Below are positions 1 to 7,730 of a stretch of 64,000 nt of DNA, piece after piece. Origin of the DNA: an uncultured Eubacteriales bacterium (lineage in GTDB: Bacteria; Bacillota; Clostridia; Oscillospirales; CAG-272); the NCBI GenBank assembly GCA_934796165.1, contig CAKVOU010000010.1:22716-86715 (forward strand). The letters run 5' to 3'. Under the pieces are notes generated by a model. It was not told where the DNA came from. It was given only the letters and a program-made list of their open reading frames with translations, and ran no database searches. The stretch's first letter is position 1, and every line of letters begins with the position of its first letter. The translations under genes were made by a program, and so were the position numbers.

Positions 1-893
1 CCGACTGGTGCCTGCACATAATGGGACGCGAGCAGAGCAACTGCCGCAATCAGTACGTGCTTGACATGACGCGCAAGGAAGTTCGGGACAACATCTTTGA
101 ACAGATGTACAAGGTGCTGTCGGAAAACGACATCGACTACCTCAAGTGGGACTTCAACCGCAACCTGACCGAGGTCGGCTCCGAGGGGCTTCCCCCCGAA
201 CGGCAGACCGAGATTTACCACCGCTTTGTGCTCGGCACCTACGACCTGATGGACCGTATCACCAAGGCATTCCCGCACATCCTGCTGGAAAACTGCTCGG
301 GCGGCGGCGGACGGTATGACCCCGCCATGCTGTATTTCTCTCCTCAGATCTGGGCAAGCGACAACACCGACCCGATTGAACGCCTTACCATTCAGTTCGG
401 CACCTCGCTCTGCTACCCCGCATCCTCCATGGGCGCGCACGTTTCCGCGTCCACCCGCGCAAGTTATGAAACCAAGGGCAATGTCGCGCTGTGGGGCTCC
501 TTCGGCTACGAGCTGGACCCGCTCAAGCTGAGCGAGGAGACCTGTGACCTCATCCGCCGCCAGATTGCGGAATATCACAAGTACTACGACCTCATCCACA
601 AGGGCGACCTGTACCGCATTGAAACCCCGACCGAGAATCCCTGCCGCTGTGCGTGGGAGTTTGTCTCCCCGGATAAGAGCGAAATGCTCTTCACCTTTGT
701 GATCATCCGGATCGTCAACAATCCCAAATATATGCCGCGCTTCAAGGGACTCGACCCGAACCGTTACTACCGCGAGGAAACCTCGGGCGAGGTGTATTCC
801 GGCGCGCTTCTCATGAACGCCGGGTACAACATGGTCAACTTCAGCCGTCCCGACGGCGCGTCCTACAAGCTGCACTTTGTCGCGGTGGACTGA
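1..893 (+). CDS. alpha-galactosidase, GH36 family (5' end outside window)
   Basis: The frame is open from the first bases of the window, so the N-terminal beta-sandwich and the first part of the barrel are missing. About 296 residues remain, covering the end of the TIM barrel and the C-terminal domain. GH36 retaining enzymes release alpha-1,6-galactose from melibiose and raffinose-type oligosaccharides. The nucleophile Asp lies in the KWDFNR motif (codon at 150-152) and the acid/base Asp in SDNTDPIER (codon at 360-362). The NCSGGGGRYD segment before it is also typical. No signal peptide can be judged. A strong terminator follows directly, so this is the last gene of its transcript. Confidence 0.93.
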   Translation, partial: DWCLHIMGREQSNCRNQYVLDMTRKEVRDNIFEQMYKVLSENDIDYLKWDFNRNLTEVGSEGLPPERQTEIYHRFVLGTYDLMDRITKAFPHILLENCSGGGGRYDPAMLYFSPQIWASDNTDPIERLTIQFGTSLCYPASSMGAHVSASTRASYETKGNVALWGSFGYELDPLKLSEETCDLIRRQIAEYHKYYDLIHKGDLYRIETPTENPCRCAWEFVSPDKSEMLFTFVIIRIVNNPKYMPRFKGLDPNRYYREETSGEVYSGALLMNAGYNMVNFSRPDGASYKLHFVAVD

Positions 894-902
894 AAAGAGT
901 TT

Positions 903-940
903 CCCCTCGTATGTAATAACTTACATACGAGGGGATTTTG
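903..940 (+). terminator. intrinsic terminator after the alpha-galactosidase gene
   Basis: A perfect 14-bp stem (903-916 with 921-934) closes a 4-nt loop and is followed by a T-rich tract. It starts nine bases after the stop codon. The 190 bases after it, up to 1132, show no convincing gene. Confidence 0.9.
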
Positions 941-1132
941 TATAATTCAGGATCGGCTCAAATTACCGAAGCACCGTCCGGCACCACTGATGTACGCCGC
1001 CTTTCGGACAACCGCTTGTTCCCGGAACTCTCGTCCCACGTACACGCATTTTGCATTTTGAACAACAGAATATATACTCTGTCATATAAACTCCCCCCTT
1101 TCTGTTTAAATTTTATGCTCTGTCGGCGGAAT

Positions 1133-2095
1133 TCACTCGTTGTCTTCGCTACAGATCATACTATGATCATCTTCATCGTCGCCTTCGTCATCAGAATAGA
1201 ATTCGCTCAAGCCACCCGGTTGCGGCAATGCTTCAAGGAGACGTTCTTCATCATTATCTCCCGTAATAGCATACGTGTCCTCTGTAACATCATCCGCACC
1301 ATCCGCATCCTCCGCTTCCGCCATCTGACGCTGTTCATCATCCGGCATATCCGGCATAGACTTTTCACGCACAAATTGTTGTGCCAGGCGAGCGCGGTTC
1401 TGATTTGCGCTGCGGCGGATCCGCCGGGATTTCCTTTCTTCCGCAAGGAGCTTTTGGGCATCCAACACTTCATCAAATTCATCCTGAAGGTAGCGATAAA
1501 GCACTCCCGGGTGCATAGAAGAAATATCATTGCTTAAGATTTCCTTTGCCCAACTCTTTGTTACAATTTCGTTCTCCACAAGGACTTTGAGATAGTTACG
1601 GCAGTGAAGATATTCGCGACGAATCGGTATGTATCTGAACAACCTGATTAAAAACCACACAATCCCGCAAGCACAGAAAATCAATTGCCCGACCGCTCCG
1701 ATCGTAACAATATTCGCAGGCAAAAAATGTACCACCAACATCGCGATACCATACCAGATGCCAATCATAAACGGCGCAAATATCAACCTCTTGAACCATT
1801 CGCCCATGGACTCTGCCGCTTGAGTTTTTTCGTCTCTTGAGGGCATAAACCTGCTTCTGTTCAGAGTATAAAAACAACAACCGGATGGAAGCAGAAGCGA
1901 CGGTAAGCCCGTGTACTTCCCCTTACTGAGTGCAATAATCTCAAAAACCGTTGCCGTAATAATGAGTCCAATTGAAATCGCCCAGTTGACCAGATAAATT
2001 TTCATCACCAATTTGTACAGCGCGATACAGACCACTGTAATCGCTACAAGATTCAGCAACAGGATAAACCACCACTGGTTAAGCAAATCGTCCAT
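1133..2095 (-). CDS. multi-pass membrane protein of unknown function with acidic cytoplasmic tail
   Basis: This 320-residue protein is not recognised. Four hydrophobic segments can be seen at about 10-30, 34-54, 105-127 and 131-152. They are followed by a long soluble C-terminal region: a basic, probably helical stretch rich in Lys/Arg (about 210-240), then a tail very rich in Asp and Glu (about 245-320). The start has a good ribosome site (GAGAGG, 8 bases upstream) and a consensus promoter. The gene faces a small XRE regulator, and a dyad overlaps its -35 box, so it is probably that regulator's target (inference). No catalytic motif was found. Confidence 0.7.
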   Translation of the reverse strand: MDDLLNQWWFILLLNLVAITVVCIALYKLVMKIYLVNWAISIGLIITATVFEIIALSKGKYTGLPSLLLPSGCCFYTLNRSRFMPSRDEKTQAAESMGEWFKRLIFAPFMIGIWYGIAMLVVHFLPANIVTIGAVGQLIFCACGIVWFLIRLFRYIPIRREYLHCRNYLKVLVENEIVTKSWAKEILSNDISSMHPGVLYRYLQDEFDEVLDAQKLLAEERKSRRIRRSANQNRARLAQQFVREKSMPDMPDDEQRQMAEAEDADGADDVTEDTYAITGDNDEERLLEALPQPGGLSEFYSDDEGDDEDDHSMICSEDNE

Positions 2096-2152
2096 TCGTT
2101 TTTCCTCTCAAATCTGATATTTCTCGAATTGAATTCAACTCTCTGTACAAAG

Positions 2153-2181
2153 ATTATAGACGTTTTTTGTCTATTTGTCAA
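2153..2181 (-). promoter_or_regulatory. sigma-A promoter of the membrane protein gene
   Basis: On the minus strand TTGACA (2176-2181) and TATAAT (2153-2158) are both perfect and separated by 17 bp. Confidence 0.85.
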
Positions 2182-2188
2182 TAGGCAA
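2167..2188. promoter_or_regulatory. candidate XRE operator in the divergent intergenic region
   Basis: The inverted repeat TTGTCTAT-N6-ATAGGCAA (7 of 8 positions symmetrical) covers the -35 box and part of the spacer of the minus-strand promoter, and lies just upstream of the XRE gene. A bound dimer there would block the membrane-protein promoter. A clear promoter for the plus-strand XRE gene was not found; TTGTCA and TAAAAT are present but 20 bp apart. Confidence 0.5.
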
Positions 2189-2224
2189 TTCCATTTAAGG
2201 TAAAATAATTTATGGGGTGAAGAA

Positions 2225-2449
2225 ATGGGATTGTCTTTCGGTGAAAAAATCAGGCTTTTGCGGGAAGAGCGAGAGTGGAATCAAACGCAACTCGGAAAAG
2301 CGGTTCAAATGACGCAGAGAAAAATATCTTATATTGAGCAGGGAGAAACAGAACCTTCCATCGGCGATATCCAAGCCTTTTGCTTGCTGTTTGGTGTATC
2401 CTCCGATTATCTGATTGGATTGCCAAAAGGGTTAACATACCGCGGATAA
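2225..2449 (+). CDS. small XRE-family helix-turn-helix regulator
   Basis: The 74 residues are essentially one HTH_XRE domain (about 8-65): GEKIRLLREEREWNQTQLGK, then a recognition helix around MTQRKISYIEQGE, then the helix ending in SSDYLIGL. No sensor or oligomerisation domain is attached, as in many SinR/phage-type minimal regulators. The start is set by GGGGTGA four bases before the ATG. It is divergent from the membrane protein gene at 1133-2095, with an inverted repeat between them. A likely role is repression of that neighbour and possibly of itself. Confidence 0.85.
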   Translation: MGLSFGEKIRLLREEREWNQTQLGKAVQMTQRKISYIEQGETEPSIGDIQAFCLLFGVSSDYLIGLPKGLTYRG

Positions 2450-2487
2450 TTTTAATATTGCTGATGTCATGACCACCGTCTATACAA

Positions 2488-2515
2488 AACCACCCGCCAA
2501 ACGGGTGGTTTTCTT
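2488..2515. terminator. intrinsic terminator after the XRE gene
   Basis: A 9-bp perfect stem (2488-2496 with 2502-2510) is followed by TTTTCTTT. A-rich sequence on the other side makes weak action on the minus strand possible too. Confidence 0.75.
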
Positions 2516-2525
2516 TATACACAAA

Positions 2526-2560
2526 CCCGCCGCGCGGAAGCGCGGCGGGAGTTGTTTTTT
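2526..2560. terminator. second intrinsic terminator between converging genes
   Basis: A 10-bp GC stem (2526-2535 with 2540-2549) has a GGAA loop and a T tract on the plus side. It sits between the XRE gene and the converging pyridoxine kinase gene. Confidence 0.75.
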
Positions 2561-2563
2561 CAT

Positions 2564-3397
2564 TTACTTCCCGAGCATCCGGACAAGATCGGGGATTACC
2601 GGCTCAAACCGGGCGCCGTACCAGTGCGACGGGTCTCCCGCCGTGCGGCGGATACAGAGAAGCGTATAATCCGCGGCGATCCTTGCCGCATCATTGACGG
2701 AAAAACCGTTCATGAGCGCACCCGTAAACGCGGAGGCGTACACGTCCCCGGTCCCGTGGCAGCCATTCTCCATCTTTTCGTGTTCGTAATAATAGGTACC
2801 GCTCTTCCCCCGGACAAAGACACCCGTTTTCCCCGGGCGATACCCGACACCGGTCAGGACGACCGTTCCGACACCAAGACTCAACAGCCGGTCGGACAGC
2901 GCGTTGATATACGCCTCGTCATAGGTCTCCCGGTATTCCGTCCCGGTCAGGAGACACGCCTCGGTGATGTTCGGCAAAAGGATGTCCGCGTGGGCGCACA
3001 ATCCGCGCATCCGCTCCGCAAACGCCATATCAAAGCCGGGGTACAGCTTTCCGCCGTCCGCCATCGCGGGATCGACGATTTTCAGCCCACCCTCCGTCAG
3101 CATTGTACTGAATATCTCTTCCACCAGTTCAATCTGGCGCGCACTGCCGAGGTAGCCGGTATATACCGCGTCAAACAGAATGACTTCCTTTTTTCAATGC
3201 GCGAGAATCCCGGGAATATCGTCCGTCAGGTCGCGGAAAGTATACCCGGTGAATCCGCCGGTATGAGTAGACAGGACTGCGGACGGAAGCACGCAGGTCT
3301 CCACGCCGCAGGCGGAAATAATCGGCAATGCAACGGTCAGGGAGCATTGCCCCACGCAGGAAATGTCCTGCACGGTCAGAATACGCGGTTGCTTCAT
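2564..3397 (-). pseudogene. pdxK: pyridoxine/pyridoxal kinase, interrupted by an in-frame TGA
   Basis: Read through one stop, the frame gives about 277 residues, the normal length of the PfkB/ribokinase-type pyridoxal kinases of Firmicutes, which phosphorylate B6 vitamers with ATP. The N-terminal part (3194-3397) carries RILTVQDISCVGQCSL and the THTGGFTGYTFRDL segment. The C-terminal part carries LLPNITEACLLTG and the anion-hole/catalytic GTGD in NGCHGTGDVYASAF. The stop is TGA at 3194-3196, between AH and KKEVILFDAVYTGYLGS. That is where family members have the Trp of an HW motif, and the frame is unchanged on both sides, so a TGG-to-TGA change fits best. It may be a real nonsense mutation or a sequence error. 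It lies 14 bases after the upstream gene and has its own ribosome site (GGAG). Confidence 0.82.
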
Positions 3398-3411
3398 TTT
3401 TGATTCTCCGA

Positions 3412-3834
3412 TCAGATCTTCACTTCAAACCGTCTCCCGCACTTGGGGCAGACCACGGTGTGCTTCCCCTTGCGCTTGGGCAGGCGGAGCGTCACACGGC
3501 ATCCGGGACAGCGGCGGTACACGTGCGTCTTGCGGTCGCGGACCCGGTTGCCGATCAGCCGGAAAAAGCCCTTGAACGCATTCCATTTGCGAAGAAACGC
3601 CTGATTTTCCCGTGAACGCTTCTCCTTGTTGCGCGACATACAGCGGAACATTCCGTACCACAGGATCATAAGATCAAGAGCATACAGAATGATGTAGACC
3701 ACATGGAGGCCCGCAATCATGAAGATCCATGCGATGATCAGGAGCGCCAGCGCGACCCACATCAGAAATGTATAAAATTCGTCGTTTCCGTTTCTGCCGT
3801 ACATGAACGCGGCAAAACGATCCTTCAGTTTCAT
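3412..3834 (-). CDS. small membrane protein with C-terminal zinc ribbon
   Basis: The ATG at 3834 is chosen because AAAGGAGGG lies 7 bases before it; the frame is open further upstream without support. The 140-residue protein has two hydrophobic segments (about 22-44 and 45-64), a basic middle part, and a C-terminal zinc ribbon with CPGC and CPKC pairs (about 109-134). Membrane proteins with such ribbons are common in Clostridia, but the function is unknown. It is the first gene of a short transcript continuing into the broken pdxK, with a promoter directly upstream. Confidence 0.75.
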   Translation of the reverse strand: MKLKDRFAAFMYGRNGNDEFYTFLMWVALALLIIAWIFMIAGLHVVYIILYALDLMILWYGMFRCMSRNKEKRSRENQAFLRKWNAFKGFFRLIGNRVRDRKTHVYRRCPGCRVTLRLPKRKGKHTVVCPKCGRRFEVKI

Positions 3835-3868
3835 CACCCAGCCCTCCTTTCCGGCGATACTTAATTCT

Positions 3869-3896
3869 ATTATAAACGGTACGGGCACAATGTCAA
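3869..3896 (-). promoter_or_regulatory. sigma-A promoter for the zinc-ribbon gene and pdxK
   Basis: TTGACA (3891-3896) and TATAAT (3869-3874) on the minus strand are separated by 16 bp. Confidence 0.85.
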
Positions 3897-3999
3897 GGGA
3901 AGCGAATAAAATTTCACAGACTTGATTTCTTTGCATAAAGTTCACATATAGAAAAAAGCGCAAAAAATATAGAGAAAACGTGCAATTTTTTCATAATCC

Positions 4000-4028
4000 T
4001 TGACAAATTGTGTTACACATTGTACAAT
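4000..4028 (+). promoter_or_regulatory. sigma-A promoter of the rnf operon
   Basis: TTGACA (4000-4005), a 17-bp spacer and TACAAT (4023-4028) end about 40 bases before the rnfC start codon. Confidence 0.85.
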
Positions 4029-4067
4029 AAATTATGCTTTTCCGGAATAAAAACTGAGAGGTATCTC

Positions 4068-5426
4068 ATGTCGTTTTTACATATGAAGGGGGTCGCTGTG
4101 CCCCATCAGAAGAACACAGCCGGGGCGGAGCCGGTCAGAATGCCGCCTCCCGAAACGGTCGTTTTGCCGATGGTCATGCACATCGGTGCCCCAGCTGTGC
4201 CGATCGTCAAAGCAGGCGACACGGTGAGAGTCGGCGAGAAAATCGCCGACGCGTCCGGCTTCATTTCTTCACCGGTACACGCAAGCGTTTCCGGAGTCGT
4301 CAAAAAGCTGGATCCGGTGCTGCTTTCCAACGGCAACCGGGTCCCCGCCGTCTGGATTGAATCGGACGGCAAAATGACACCGAGCCGTGCAAAATACGCA
4401 CAGAAGCAGTTCATCGCCTCAAAAGAAGACTTCCTCCGCGCGGTGAAAGACAGCGGAATCGTCGGACTCGGCGGCGCGGGTTTCCCCACCATCGGCAAGC
4501 TGACGTTCCCGGAAACCGCCGCTCCGGATACGGTCATCATCAACGGCGCGGAATGCGAACCGTTCATCACGAGCGACACCCGTACCATGCTTGACCGTCC
4601 CGACGAAATCATTTGCGGGCTGGAACTGCTCCGCGACTATCTCGGCGTCCGGCACTTCATTATCGGCATTGAGGCAAACAAACCGGACTGCATCCGCTAT
4701 TTCCGGGAGGTCAAGATCGAGGGTGCGGACTTCCGTGTAAAGGTTCTGCCGCCCGTTTATCCGCAGGGCGCGGAAAAGGTGCTCATTCACCGCACGACCG
4801 GACGAATCGTCCCGGAGGGTAAATTGCCGATCGACGTCGGCGTAATCGTGCTCAATTGCACGACCGTTGCCGCGCTTGCGGACTATATTCAGACCGGCAT
4901 GCCGCTCGTTGAAAAATGCGTCACCGTGGACGGTTCGGCGGTGGGAAACCCGCAAAACGTCATCGTCCCCATCGGAACGCCCATCCGCGACGTGTTCGCG
5001 TTCTGCGGCGGTTTCGTAAAAGAGCCGGGTAAGATTCTCTACGGCGGACCCATGATGGGCATTGCCGTTCCCGACCTGTCGGTCCCGGTCCTCAAGAACA
5101 CCAACGCGATTCTCGCCTTTGACCGGGAGGATGCCGCAGTACCGCCGGAAACCGCCTGTCTGCACTGCGGAAGGTGTGTCAATCACTGCCCGATGCAGCT
5201 CAATCCCCCCGCGATCGCCAAGGCTTACGAGGAGCGCGACGGGGCGGCACTTGCAAGACTCAAGGTCAATCTGTGCATGGAGTGCGGTGCGTGCGCGTTC
5301 CGCTGCCCGGCAAGAAGACACATCGTTCAGCGCAACCGCCTTGCCAAGGGTGTGCTCCGCGCGTATCAGCAACAGCAAAAGCTGCAGGAACAGCAAAACG
5401 GAAAGAAGGAGGAATCCGCAAAATGA
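4068..5426 (+). CDS. rnfC: Rnf electron transport complex subunit RnfC
   Basis: RnfC is the NADH-binding, FMN- and Fe-S-carrying peripheral subunit of the membrane complex that moves electrons between reduced ferredoxin and NAD+ while pumping Na+ or H+. The 452-residue length fits. The N-terminal barrel-sandwich part (HIGAPAVPIVKAGD...ISSPVHASVSGVV) is followed by the flavin/NADH region with GLGGAGFPTIGKL and NGAECEPFITSD. Two [4Fe-4S] motifs close the protein: CLHCGRCVNHCP and CMECGACAFRCP. The ATG at 4068 is preferred (GAGAGG six bases upstream); starts further in would remove the conserved HMKGVAVPHQK region. Its stop overlaps the rnfD start in ATGA. Confidence 0.96.
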   Translation: MSFLHMKGVAVPHQKNTAGAEPVRMPPPETVVLPMVMHIGAPAVPIVKAGDTVRVGEKIADASGFISSPVHASVSGVVKKLDPVLLSNGNRVPAVWIESDGKMTPSRAKYAQKQFIASKEDFLRAVKDSGIVGLGGAGFPTIGKLTFPETAAPDTVIINGAECEPFITSDTRTMLDRPDEIICGLELLRDYLGVRHFIIGIEANKPDCIRYFREVKIEGADFRVKVLPPVYPQGAEKVLIHRTTGRIVPEGKLPIDVGVIVLNCTTVAALADYIQTGMPLVEKCVTVDGSAVGNPQNVIVPIGTPIRDVFAFCGGFVKEPGKILYGGPMMGIAVPDLSVPVLKNTNAILAFDREDAAVPPETACLHCGRCVNHCPMQLNPPAIAKAYEERDGAALARLKVNLCMECGACAFRCPARRHIVQRNRLAKGVLRAYQQQQKLQEQQNGKKEESAK

Positions 5427-6493
5427 CAAAAGACACCTCCGATATCAAAAAGAACGAAACGGTTGCAAAAAAAGTAACACCGGACGTAAAAAACGAAAAC
5501 GGCGCGGGCGCCGTCGCGGGTTCCTGCGACGTTTCCTCCCCGCTGACGGTTTCCGCGTCGCCGCACATTTTCGGCAGTACCGACACACGCGGCATCATGC
5601 TGGACGTCATTCTCGCCCTGCTCCCGACAACGGTACTTTCAATCGCCCTCTTCCGCCTGTCCGCCGCACTTCTCATCGCTGTATGCGTGGCGTTCGCCGT
5701 CCTCGGCGAATGGGCGTTCCAGAAGATCTGCCGGCGGGCAAACACGGTCGGTGACCTGTCCGCCGTGGTAACGGGGTTTCTCTTAGCCCTCAATCTGCCC
5801 GCTTCCGTTCCGCTCTGGCAGGCGGCGCTCGGCTCCCTTATCGCCGTCATCGTCGTCAAGGGACTGTTCGGCGGCATCGGACATAACTTCGCAAATCCCG
5901 CCATCACCGCACGTATCGTCATGCTTATCGCGTTCTCCGCGACCGTGACGGCAAAGTGCTTCCCCATACTTCCCTCCTTTGTCGGCAATTCCGTCGATCT
6001 GGTGACGGGCGCAACACCGCTCGCCATCCTCAAGAGCGGCACGACGGCGGGGCTTCCCTCCATTCCCGAAATGCTGTTCGGTCTGCGCGGCGGATCCATC
6101 GGAGAGGGTCACATCATCGCGCTGCTCATCGGCTTTGTCTATCTTCTCGTGCGCCGTGTCATCACCTGGCACACACCCGTCGCCTTTATCGGCACGGTCT
6201 TCCTTGCCATGTGGATTGCCGGCGTCAGTCCCGTCTTCGCGCTTTATGAAATTCTCTCGGGCGGTCTTGTGCTCGGTGCCGTCTTTATGGCGACCGACTA
6301 CACCACCACGCCGACCACCCATCTCGGTCACTTTATTTTCGGAGTCGGCTGCGGGCTTGTCACCTGCGTCATCCGGCTGTTCAGCAGCAGTTACCCGGAG
6401 GGCGTTTCCTTCTCCATTCTGCTCATGAATATTCTCACGCCATACATCGATCGCTTCACGCTGAGAAGACCGTTCGGAGGTGTCCGCAAATGA
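5423..6493 (+). CDS. rnfD: Rnf electron transport complex subunit RnfD
   Basis: RnfD is an integral membrane subunit carrying a covalently bound FMN. The 356 residues begin with a hydrophilic extension of about 40 residues, then DPR-like SPHIFGSTDTRGIMLDVILALLP and multiple membrane helices. TGATPLA at 195-201 is the flavinylation motif, with Thr198 as the expected attachment point. GHNFANPAITAR and FMATDYTTTPTTHLG are further family signatures. The start is fixed by AAGGAGG eleven bases upstream and by a 4-base overlap with rnfC. The same kind of overlap leads into rnfG, implying translational coupling. Confidence 0.96.
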   Translation: MTKDTSDIKKNETVAKKVTPDVKNENGAGAVAGSCDVSSPLTVSASPHIFGSTDTRGIMLDVILALLPTTVLSIALFRLSAALLIAVCVAFAVLGEWAFQKICRRANTVGDLSAVVTGFLLALNLPASVPLWQAALGSLIAVIVVKGLFGGIGHNFANPAITARIVMLIAFSATVTAKCFPILPSFVGNSVDLVTGATPLAILKSGTTAGLPSIPEMLFGLRGGSIGEGHIIALLIGFVYLLVRRVITWHTPVAFIGTVFLAMWIAGVSPVFALYEILSGGLVLGAVFMATDYTTTPTTHLGHFIFGVGCGLVTCVIRLFSSSYPEGVSFSILLMNILTPYIDRFTLRRPFGGVRK

Positions 6494-7032
6494 AAAAACA
6501 ATCCATCAAGGCGGTGCTTGTCCTGACGATTCTCTGTGCCGTGGTCGCGGCAATTCTCGGCACCGCCAACTATTTCACTGCCGCAAAGATCGCGGAAAAC
6601 GCGGAAAAGACCCGCACCGAAGCGCGTTCCGCGGTTCTCCCGGACGGGGAATACACCTTCCGTGAGACGGACATTTCCGCACTCGGGGATTCCTCGGTGA
6701 CTGCCGCATGGGAAGCGCAGAAGAACGGCGAAACCGTATACTACGTCTTCCAGATGGAAACCAAGGGATACGCGACCGGGCTTGTCCTCATGTGCGGCGT
6801 TGACAAAGACGGCAAGATCACCGGCACCAAAACCGTTTCCTCCTCGGAAACTCCCTCGCTCGGCGGCAAGACCGACCGGGACGCGTACCGGAAACAGTAC
6901 GTCGGGCTTGCCGGGGGGCAGCTCGGGCAGGTGGACGGCATTGCCGGTGCCACCAAAACCTCCGAAGCGTACCGGAACGCGGTATCCGACGCGCTGAACG
7001 CCTTCGGAATTCTGACGGGAGGTGAAAACTGA
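6490..7032 (+). CDS. rnfG: Rnf electron transport complex subunit RnfG
   Basis: RnfG has one N-terminal membrane helix (about 8-28) and an extracytoplasmic FMN-binding domain. In the 180-residue protein the flavinylation motif reads AGATKTS at 152-158, with Thr157 as the expected phospho-FMN attachment residue. The first motif residue, usually Ser or Thr, is Ala here. It takes electrons along the RnfD/RnfG flavin path. The start overlaps the rnfD stop, and a GGAGGTG site lies inside the rnfD 3' end. Confidence 0.95.
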   Translation: MKKQSIKAVLVLTILCAVVAAILGTANYFTAAKIAENAEKTRTEARSAVLPDGEYTFRETDISALGDSSVTAAWEAQKNGETVYYVFQMETKGYATGLVLMCGVDKDGKITGTKTVSSSETPSLGGKTDRDAYRKQYVGLAGGQLGQVDGIAGATKTSEAYRNAVSDALNAFGILTGGEN

Positions 7033-7730
7033 TGGCGGAAAAGATATCACACGTCAGGCAATTTACCAAAGGGCTGATCAAGGAAAACCCCGTGCTTGCG
7101 CTGGTGCTCGGCACCTGCCCGACGCTTGCGGTCACGGGAAGTCTCGTCGGCTCGCTCAGCATGGGACTTGCCGCAACCTGCGTTCTGCTTTGCTCCAACG
7201 TCGTCATCTCCGCGCTCCGCCGGGTGATTCCCGACAAGGTGCGGATTCCCTGCTACATTGTCATTATCGCCGCGTTCGTCACGCTCGTCAAAATGGTCAT
7301 GAACGCGTATGTACCCGAAATCTACAACCTGCTCGGTGTCTATCTCGACCTGCTCGTGGTCAACTGCATCATTCTCGGCAGAGCCGAAATGTTCGCCCGC
7401 AACAACACGATCCTCGATTCCGCACTGGACGGCATCGGCATGGGACTCGGCTTCACCTTCGCGCTCCTTTGCATGGGACTTGTCCGTGAGGTGCTCGGCG
7501 GCGGAACCTTCTTCAACATAGAGATTCCCGGCATATCGGATTTCACCATCGGTGTTCTTCTGTTTGCGCCCGGCGGATTCTTCGTGTTCGGTTGCCTCAT
7601 CGCGCTTGTCAACCGCCTGACCAAGGGGAAGGGCGTGAAAAAGCAGGAATTCGGCTGTGCGGGTTGCCCGTCTGCCGCCGCCTGCTCGCTCCGGAATGAA
7701 AGCTGTGACAAGGAGGGCAAATCGGCATGA
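7032..7730 (+). CDS. rnfE: Rnf electron transport complex subunit RnfE with Cys-rich tail
   Basis: This 232-residue NqrD/RnfE-family protein has about six membrane helices. Cys29 (LGTCPTLAV) and Cys112 (VVNCIILG) match the positions that, with their counterparts in RnfA, hold the membrane [2Fe-2S] cluster in Nqr/Rnf complexes. The cytoplasm-side tail is unusual: it carries four cysteines at 209, 212, 218 and 225 (C-x2-C-x5-C-x6-C), enough for a metal or Fe-S site. The ATG shares one base with the rnfG stop, and the stop overlaps the rnfA-B start. Confidence 0.95.
   Translation: MAEKISHVRQFTKGLIKENPVLALVLGTCPTLAVTGSLVGSLSMGLAATCVLLCSNVVISALRRVIPDKVRIPCYIVIIAAFVTLVKMVMNAYVPEIYNLLGVYLDLLVVNCIILGRAEMFARNNTILDSALDGIGMGLGFTFALLCMGLVREVLGGGTFFNIEIPGISDFTIGVLLFAPGGFFVFGCLIALVNRLTKGKGVKKQEFGCAGCPSAAACSLRNESCDKEGKSA

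Noticed and set aside
3194..3196. Selenocysteine or UGA-as-tryptophan recoding in pdxK
   Set aside because: Many neighbouring genes end in TGA, no selenocysteine-type hairpin is evident after the codon, and the position is Trp rather than Cys in the family. A mutation or error is simpler.
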